A stretch of 5,642 bases of DNA, taken from the NCBI GenBank assembly GCA_016206385.1, contig JACQRS010000171.1, forward strand, positions 1-5,642. Direction: 5' to 3'. The position numbers and the translations under genes were made by a program. Under the pieces are notes generated by a model. That model did not search any database. It worked only from the letters and a program-made list of their open reading frames with translations, and had not been told where the DNA came from. Shown in pieces: positions 5,095 to 5,642 of the stretch (positions within the stretch are counted from its first letter, which is position 1; every line of letters begins with the position of its first letter). Source of the stretch: Candidatus Rokuibacteriota bacterium (lineage in GTDB: Bacteria > Methylomirabilota > Methylomirabilia > Rokubacteriales > CSP1-6).

Positions 5095-5642
5095 CCGAGG
5101 GCCTTGGCGGTCTTGAGGTTGATCACCAGCTCGAACTTGGTGGGCTGCTCCACGGGCAGGTCGGCGGGCTTGGCGCCCTTCAGGATCTTGTCGACGTACG
5201 TGGCGGCGCGCCGGTATGCGGCGGCAAGGCTGGGTCCATAGGCCATGAGACCGCCGGCGTCCGCGAACAACCTGTCCGCGTACGTCGCAGGTATCCGGCT
5301 CCTTGCCGCGAACTCCACGATCCTGGGATGGTGACTTCGGGTAAGTGGGTCGGTTAGGACGCTGAGCCCGTCGGGGCGCTTCCTCGTCATTTGGGTGAAT
5401 GCGCTCTCGAAGTCGCTGGGCCTGCTCACCTCAATGGATCGAAGCGTCACTCCCAACAGCCGGGCCGCAGCCTCCGTCTCTCGCCATTCCAGGACTTTAG
5501 CCGGATTGGTCGGATTCCAGAGGACAGCCACCCGAGAGGCCTCAGGGATGACTTCCTTCAGCAGCTCCAGTCGTTTCGCGGCCAATTCCGGAAAGAGGAG
5601 AGACGAGCCCGTGACGTTGCCACCCGGCCGCGCGAGGCTGGC
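5043..5642 (-). CDS. ABC_sub_bind family periplasmic solute-binding protein, C-terminal part, cut by window edge
   Basis: The frame is open from the right edge to the TGA at 5045-5043, giving 199 residues. The family is usually about 320-330 residues with a signal peptide, so roughly 130 N-terminal residues lie outside the window. Family hallmarks in order are SLARPGGNVTGSS at the visible start, KRLELLKEVIP, VAVLWNPTNPA (second lobe strand), DRLFADAGGLMAYGPS, RRAATYVDKILKGAKPADLP, EQPTKFELVINLKTAKALGL and the tail SVLVRADQVIW. These proteins bind small solutes in the periplasm and hand them to an ABC permease; many genomes carry dozens with unknown ligands. No ABC permease or ATPase is visible here. 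A short TTG-initiated start at 5585 is possible in principle, but homology clearly extends upstream of it. It converges on the protease gene, with 57 nt between the two stops. Confidence 0.92.
   Translation of the reverse strand, partial: ASLARPGGNVTGSSLLFPELAAKRLELLKEVIPEASRVAVLWNPTNPAKVLEWRETEAAARLLGVTLRSIEVSRPSDFESAFTQMTRKRPDGLSVLTDPLTRSHHPRIVEFAARSRIPATYADRLFADAGGLMAYGPSLAAAYRRAATYVDKILKGAKPADLPVEQPTKFELVINLKTAKALGLTIPPSVLVRADQVIW

Overview
The window is a GC-rich stretch of bacterial DNA. Nearly all of its coding capacity is on the minus strand, in tightly packed genes with several GTG starts. The gene content is a fused TRAP permease, a class III extradiol (LigB-type) protein, an ACMSD-like amidohydrolase, a D-2-hydroxyacid dehydrogenase and an ABC_sub_bind-type solute-binding protein. 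This would suit a metabolically versatile, probably uncultured soil or sediment bacterium, such as a Rokubacteria/Methylomirabilota-like, Tectomicrobia-like or proteobacterial lineage. That placement is inferred from gene content only; there is no rRNA or marker gene here.

Layout, read along the minus strand from right to left. (1) At 5642-5043 is the C-terminal ~199 residues of a periplasmic ABC_sub_bind protein, cut by the right edge. (2) At 5046-4993 is a 17-codon open frame overlapping its stop, perhaps the stub of a lost gene. (3) At 4626-4985, on the opposite strand, is a small retropepsin-like aspartic protease gene with an extended -10 promoter so close that its mRNA may be leaderless. 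(4) At 4603-4538 is a 21-codon remnant of a second ABC_sub_bind tail, followed by four minus-strand genes: D-2-hydroxyacid dehydrogenase (4541-3579), LigB-like extradiol protein (3576-2518), TRAP fused permease (2501-555) and the N-terminal part of an amidohydrolase (544-1, cut by the left edge). Gaps among these four are 2, 16 and 10 nt, so they are very probably one operon.

Taken together, the operon looks like an uptake-plus-catabolism module for an organic acid, plausibly aromatic. The TRAP permease would import the substrate, and the LigB-like enzyme, amidohydrolase and dehydrogenase would act on it or its products, loosely parallel to the protocatechuate 4,5-cleavage pathway, which also uses LigB-type and COG2159-type enzymes. 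The substrate cannot be read from sequence. Both metalloenzyme-family proteins lack one of the classical metal-binding histidines, so their chemistry may differ from the textbook members.

The most unusual part is 4537-5094. A 53-bp direct repeat (45/53 identical by hand alignment) encoding the tail of an ABC_sub_bind protein flanks the lone opposite-strand protease gene. The left copy is a gene fragment whose last codons now provide the ribosome-binding site and the GTGA stop/start overlap for the dehydrogenase. This looks like a scar of paralog recombination or of insertion of the protease gene. I saw no tRNA, rRNA, CRISPR array, transposase or convincing intrinsic terminator.
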